Source of the DNA: Robinsoniella peoriensis
GTDB lineage: Bacteria > Bacillota > Clostridia > Lachnospirales > Lachnospiraceae
Reading direction: 5' to 3'
Assembly: GCF_000797495.1 (NCBI RefSeq)
Contig: NZ_JTGN01000018.1
Coordinates: 23,794 to 87,793 of the forward strand
Length of the DNA: 64,000 nucleotides
Shown: positions 61,261 through 64,000 of the stretch, one piece after another
Numbering within the stretch: position 1 is the first letter of the stretch
Layout of the letters: every line of letters begins with the position of its first letter
Notes under the pieces: generated by a model
What the model saw: the letters and a program-made list of their open reading frames with translations, nothing else
What the model was told of the DNA's origin: nothing
The model's database searches: none
Program-made: the position numbers and the translations under genes

Positions 61261-62382
61261 ATGATACGAGTCAAGAGAATTAGATTATATCCTACCGGGG
61301 AGCAAGAAGAAAAAATGTGGAAGTCCGTAGGTACTGCACGATTTATTTATAACTGGACACTTGGAAAACAACAAGAGAACTACAAACAAGGTGGTAAGTT
61401 TATATGCGATAATGAGTTAAGAAAACAAATTACCAATCTCAAAAAGAGCGACCTTGTTTGGCTAAACGAAGTGTCAAATAACGTGGCAAAGCAGGCTGTA
61501 AAAGATGGTTGCGATGCTTATAAGAAGTTCTTCAAAGGAATGACTGAAAGACCTAGGTTTAAAAGTAGGAAGAAAACGAAACCTAGCTTTTACAATGATA
61601 CGTCTAAGCTAAAGGTAAATGCAAAAGCTGTTTTATTAGAGAAGATTGGTTGGGTAACTATTAGACCGAATCAATTACCTCTATCTCCATGTAAATACAT
61701 CAACCCCAGAATTTCGTTTGACGGGAAGTATTGGTATTTGTCCATAGGGTTGGACCAAGAACAGCCATATGTAGAACTTACCGGAGAAAGCATAGGTATT
61801 GATGTTGGCATCAAAGACCTGGCCATTTGTAGTAACGGCATGACATTCAAAAATATCAATAGGACAAGAGTTATCAGGCAAATGGAGAAAAGACTGCGTA
61901 GGTTACAACGCAAGGTATCTAACAAATACCAACAAAATAAAAATGGAAAGGAGTATGTCAAAACAAGTAACATTATAAAACTTGAAAGAAAAATAAAGTT
62001 ATTGCATAGAAGATTAGCCAACATAAGAGTAAATCACTTGCACCAGGTAACGAACAGGATAGTGAAAACCAAACCATCTCAAATCGTTATGGAAACACTT
62101 AATATCAAAGATATGATGAAGAACCGACATTTATCAAAAGCGATTGCACAGCAATGCCTGTATGAGTTTAAAAGACAAATACAATACAAATGTGAGTGGA
62201 ATGGTATCGCATGTATAGAAGCTGATAAATGGTTCGCATCATCTAAGATTTGTAGTGGTTGTGGCAACAAAAAACAAAAACTTTCACTATCAGAAAGAGT
62301 TTACAAATGTGATAGTTGTGGTCTTGTAATTGACAGAGATTATAATGCATCATTAAACCTTTCAAGATACGAATTAGCGTAA
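61261..62382 (+). CDS. tnpB: TnpB RNA-guided nuclease (IS200/IS605 family)
   Basis: A 373-residue TnpB of the Cas12 ancestor group. Wedge/REC-like N-terminus with the family start VKRIRLYPTGEQ, then the split RuvC: Asp181 in GIDVGIKDLA, Glu278 in VMETLNIKDM and Asp360 in DRDYNASLNL. These match the catalytic triad spacing of ISDra2 TnpB (191, 278, 361 as I recall). A four-Cys zinc finger (CSGCG...CDSCG) lies between the last two. All catalytic and zinc residues are intact, so it may be active. No tnpA transposase is adjacent, so this is a solo IS1341-type element. It interrupts or abuts an Rpn-type gene. Confidence 0.93.
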   Translation: MIRVKRIRLYPTGEQEEKMWKSVGTARFIYNWTLGKQQENYKQGGKFICDNELRKQITNLKKSDLVWLNEVSNNVAKQAVKDGCDAYKKFFKGMTERPRFKSRKKTKPSFYNDTSKLKVNAKAVLLEKIGWVTIRPNQLPLSPCKYINPRISFDGKYWYLSIGLDQEQPYVELTGESIGIDVGIKDLAICSNGMTFKNINRTRVIRQMEKRLRRLQRKVSNKYQQNKNGKEYVKTSNIIKLERKIKLLHRRLANIRVNHLHQVTNRIVKTKPSQIVMETLNIKDMMKNRHLSKAIAQQCLYEFKRQIQYKCEWNGIACIEADKWFASSKICSGCGNKKQKLSLSERVYKCDSCGLVIDRDYNASLNLSRYELA

Positions 62383-62530
62383 TATCACTTAACGAAAATG
62401 CTAATATGTACCATTCGTTGTATGGGAATTTAAGGCTCTGGACTGTTATAGCAAACGAAAGTAGCTTTTAGCCAAATCGGACAGGGTGAACGAGCAATTA
62501 AACATAACTTTATAAAGTTCTATAAGGATT
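62383..62530 (+). ncRNA. Candidate omega-RNA (reRNA) and right end of the TnpB element
   Basis: TnpB guide RNAs usually arise from the tnpB 3' end and the element's right end, with the guide in flanking DNA. This stretch directly after tnpB is GC-richer than the flanks and holds short pairing words (AACGAAAGTAGC, AGCCAAATCGGAC, TATAAAGTTCTATA) as in other elements I know. The exact 3' boundary, and so the guide, cannot be fixed without an empty-site comparison. Confidence 0.4.
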
Positions 62531-62868
62531 TGGCAACGGTGATGCAGGTGATTTTAACAGAATATGATGAGGATTGGCATATAGAGAATGAAAAAAGGGA
62601 TAGTTTTGCAAAAGGCATGGAGCTTGGGCAGCGCAAGGGTATGGAGATTGGGCAGCGCAAGGGCATGGAACTTGGAGTGCAAAGGGCAAAAGTGGAAGCT
62701 GTAAAGATTTTAATCGCAATCTGTCAGGAATTTTATTTATCACCGGAAGAGATAAAAGAAAAAATAAAGGACAAGTATAACCTGACAGAAGAAGAAGCGA
62801 AAGCAGCATTAGAAGCATATGAATCCCACGATGTTCCATTTCAGACGGAAGAGGGAACCAATAAATAA
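62530..62868 (+). pseudogene. Rpn/PD-(D/E)XK nuclease-family remnant, C-terminal end
   Basis: About 112 codons are open from a TTG, but the beginning probably belongs to the TnpB element. From MQVILTEYDEDWHIENE the sequence matches the tails of Rpn-type recombination-promoting nucleases (PD-(D/E)XK transposase family). These end in repetitive GMELGQRKG/GREEG-like segments and a short helical C-terminus (LSPEEIKEKIKDKYNLTEEEAKA in part). The catalytic nuclease domain is absent, and no ribosome site precedes the frame, so I call it a 3' remnant cut off by the TnpB insertion or deletion. Confidence 0.7.
62614..62685. repeat. Three 24-bp tandem repeats inside the Rpn remnant
   Basis: Units at 62614-62637, 62638-62661 and 62662-62685 encode GMELGQRK, GMEIGQRK and GMELGVQR. 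The first two units differ at only a few bases, so copy number may vary by slippage. Confidence 0.85.
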
Positions 62869-63085
62869 ACAGGATAATATTTTATAGATAATGGTCATTT
62901 TATTTAATGTTATTCAATTTTTCCCTGTGTTATAGTAGTGTTATTAACTTATAAAATTGTGCTCGTGAAGATAGTTGCACTGCAAGCAAGAAATGTGATA
63001 ATGTTGGAGTATAAGGTTGGAAGAAAAATTATTTATAGAAAGGAAGCCACGCTGTAATTCTTTCAACCTGTTTTATTTGTGGCAG

Positions 63086-63107
63086 TATTACAGGCAGGCC
63101 TGTAATA
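63086..63107. promoter_or_regulatory. Palindrome upstream of the GH3 gene
   Basis: TATTACAGG and CCTGTAATA form a 9-bp perfect dyad with a 4-base centre, ending 16 bases before the GH3 start. It could be an operator or a leader hairpin; no T-run follows. Confidence 0.5.
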
Positions 63108-63123
63108 TGCAATGGGTATATTT

Positions 63124-64000
63124 ATGAGAAACAGGGAAGAAGCAAGAAAAAAAGCAAAAGAGCTGGTAGCACAGATGACTTTGGAGGAAAAAGCCTCTCA
63201 GTTAAAATATGATGCACCGCCGATTAAAAGATTAGGTGTTCCGGCATATAACTGGTGGAATGAAGCACTTCACGGTGTTGCAAGGGCGGGAACGGCAACC
63301 AGTTTTCCGCAGGCAATTGGCATGGCGGCCATGTTTGACGAGGAAATGTTGAAAAAAATCGCCGATACCATTGCAACAGAAGGACGTGCGAAATACAATG
63401 CATATTCGGCAAAAGGAGATCGGGATATATACAAGGGGCTTACTTTCTGGTCACCTAATGTAAATATTTTCCGGGATCCAAGATGGGGACGGGGACATGA
63501 AACATATGGGGAAGATCCTTATCTGACCAGCCGTTTGGGTGTTGCATTTGTAGAAGGGCTGCAAGGGGAGAAAGAGGTGATGAAAACGGCTGCCTGTGCA
63601 AAACACTATGCCGTTCACAGCGGACCGGAAGCATTGCGCCACGAATTTAACGCTGTTGCCACCAGGAAGGATATGGGAGAAACCTACCTTCCGGCATTTG
63701 AAGCACTTGTAAAAGAAGCAGGGGTAGAGTCAGTAATGGGAGCTTATAACCGTACAAATGGAGAACCCTGCTGCGGAAGCAATACTTTAATTCGTGATAT
63801 TTTAAGAGAACAGTGGGGATTTGAAGGGCATTTCGTATCGGACTGCTGGGCAATAAAAGATTTTCATGAACATCATAGAATCACCCAGGATGCAAAAGAA
63901 TCTGCAGCACTGGCGCTGAAGGCCGGATGTGATTTGAATTGCGGAGTTACGTACCTGTATATTTTAAAGGCATATCAGGATGGGCTGGTGACGGAAGAGG
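63124..64000 (+). CDS. GH3 beta-glycosidase (xylosidase/glucosidase), partial
   Basis: Open to the window end, at least 292 residues. It starts like bacterial GH3 enzymes of the beta-xylosidase group: LGVPAYNWWNEALHGVARAG, then FWSPNVNIFRDPRWGRGHETYGEDPYL (quoted in parts), AKHYAVHSGPE and FVSDCWAI with the nucleophile Asp240. NWWNEALHGV and the EDPYL block favour beta-xylosidase/alpha-arabinofuranosidase over plain beta-glucosidase. No signal peptide, so intracellular. ATG 63124 has only a weak GGGT site; ATG 63112 is also in frame. It could act on xylo-oligosaccharides after the GH67 enzyme, and may be regulated by the nearby YesM/YesN pair. The acid/base domain lies beyond the window. Confidence 0.9.
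   Translation, partial: MRNREEARKKAKELVAQMTLEEKASQLKYDAPPIKRLGVPAYNWWNEALHGVARAGTATSFPQAIGMAAMFDEEMLKKIADTIATEGRAKYNAYSAKGDRDIYKGLTFWSPNVNIFRDPRWGRGHETYGEDPYLTSRLGVAFVEGLQGEKEVMKTAACAKHYAVHSGPEALRHEFNAVATRKDMGETYLPAFEALVKEAGVESVMGAYNRTNGEPCCGSNTLIRDILREQWGFEGHFVSDCWAIKDFHEHHRITQDAKESAALALKAGCDLNCGVTYLYILKAYQDGLVTEE

Noticed and set aside
61261..62382. Cas12-type CRISPR effector
   Set aside because: Length of 373 residues, the sequence motifs and lack of an array or cas1/cas2 identify an IS-associated TnpB.

Overview
The window reads as a chromosomal segment of a Gram-positive, spore-forming, plant-glycan-using clostridium, most likely a Lachnospiraceae gut commensal. The basis is strong AGGAGG ribosome sites, lipoprotein solute-binding proteins with LxxC lipoboxes, sporulation genes (yabP, yabQ, spoIIE, a cotS-type gene), and a housekeeping block in the Bacillus-like order mazG-rqcP-yabP-yabQ-divIC-tRNA-spoIIE-tilS-hpt-ftsH. 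No rRNA is present, so the species cannot be fixed.

Layout. (1) 1-8456: a xylan side-chain locus. It has a GH67 alpha-glucuronidase, two Lpl/Ytc-type permeases, an internally deleted group II intron, the matching lipoprotein and an AraC regulator, then a convergent AraC/GyrI-like gene. (2) 8772-17905: a compact run joining a nitrate/taurine-type ABC importer, an AMP-forming acyl ligase, an MBOAT O-acyltransferase, an SGNH-like surface protein and a two-component system. This is my best candidate for an undescribed system, perhaps import or sensing of a carboxylate linked to acylation of a surface polymer. (3) 18157-24801: a ZIP metal transporter, a PAS/GGDEF/GAF cyclase, and an XRE-DUF3169-ABC operon with two dyad operators on its promoter. 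(4) 24943-31433: a nucleoside salvage divergon. A LacI repressor fused to a ribokinase-like enzyme faces a nucleoside hydrolase and a CUT1 transporter. (5) 31499-34183: an ECF sigma factor with a membrane-anchored beta-propeller protein. (6) 34184-35700: an AT-rich patch with a frameshifted membrane thioredoxin. (7) 35739-51435: envelope, tRNA, spore and cell-division housekeeping genes. (8) 51726-60892: a GH13 alpha-glucosidase, then a CUT1 transporter with a YesM/YesN-type sensor and regulator. (9) 60893-64000: a solo TnpB element, an Rpn-type nuclease remnant and the start of a GH3 glycosidase that runs off the window.

How the parts fit. Regions 1, 4, 8 and the GH3 gene import oligosaccharides or nucleosides through CUT1 permeases that have no local ATPase, so a shared MsmX-type ATPase elsewhere is inferred. 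Glycosidases or hydrolases encoded beside the transporters then process the substrate. Products would enter central metabolism through enzymes such as the phosphoglucomutase at 41337. Mobile or degraded DNA (intron remnant, TnpB, Rpn tail, thioredoxin pseudogene) sits only in gaps between operons.
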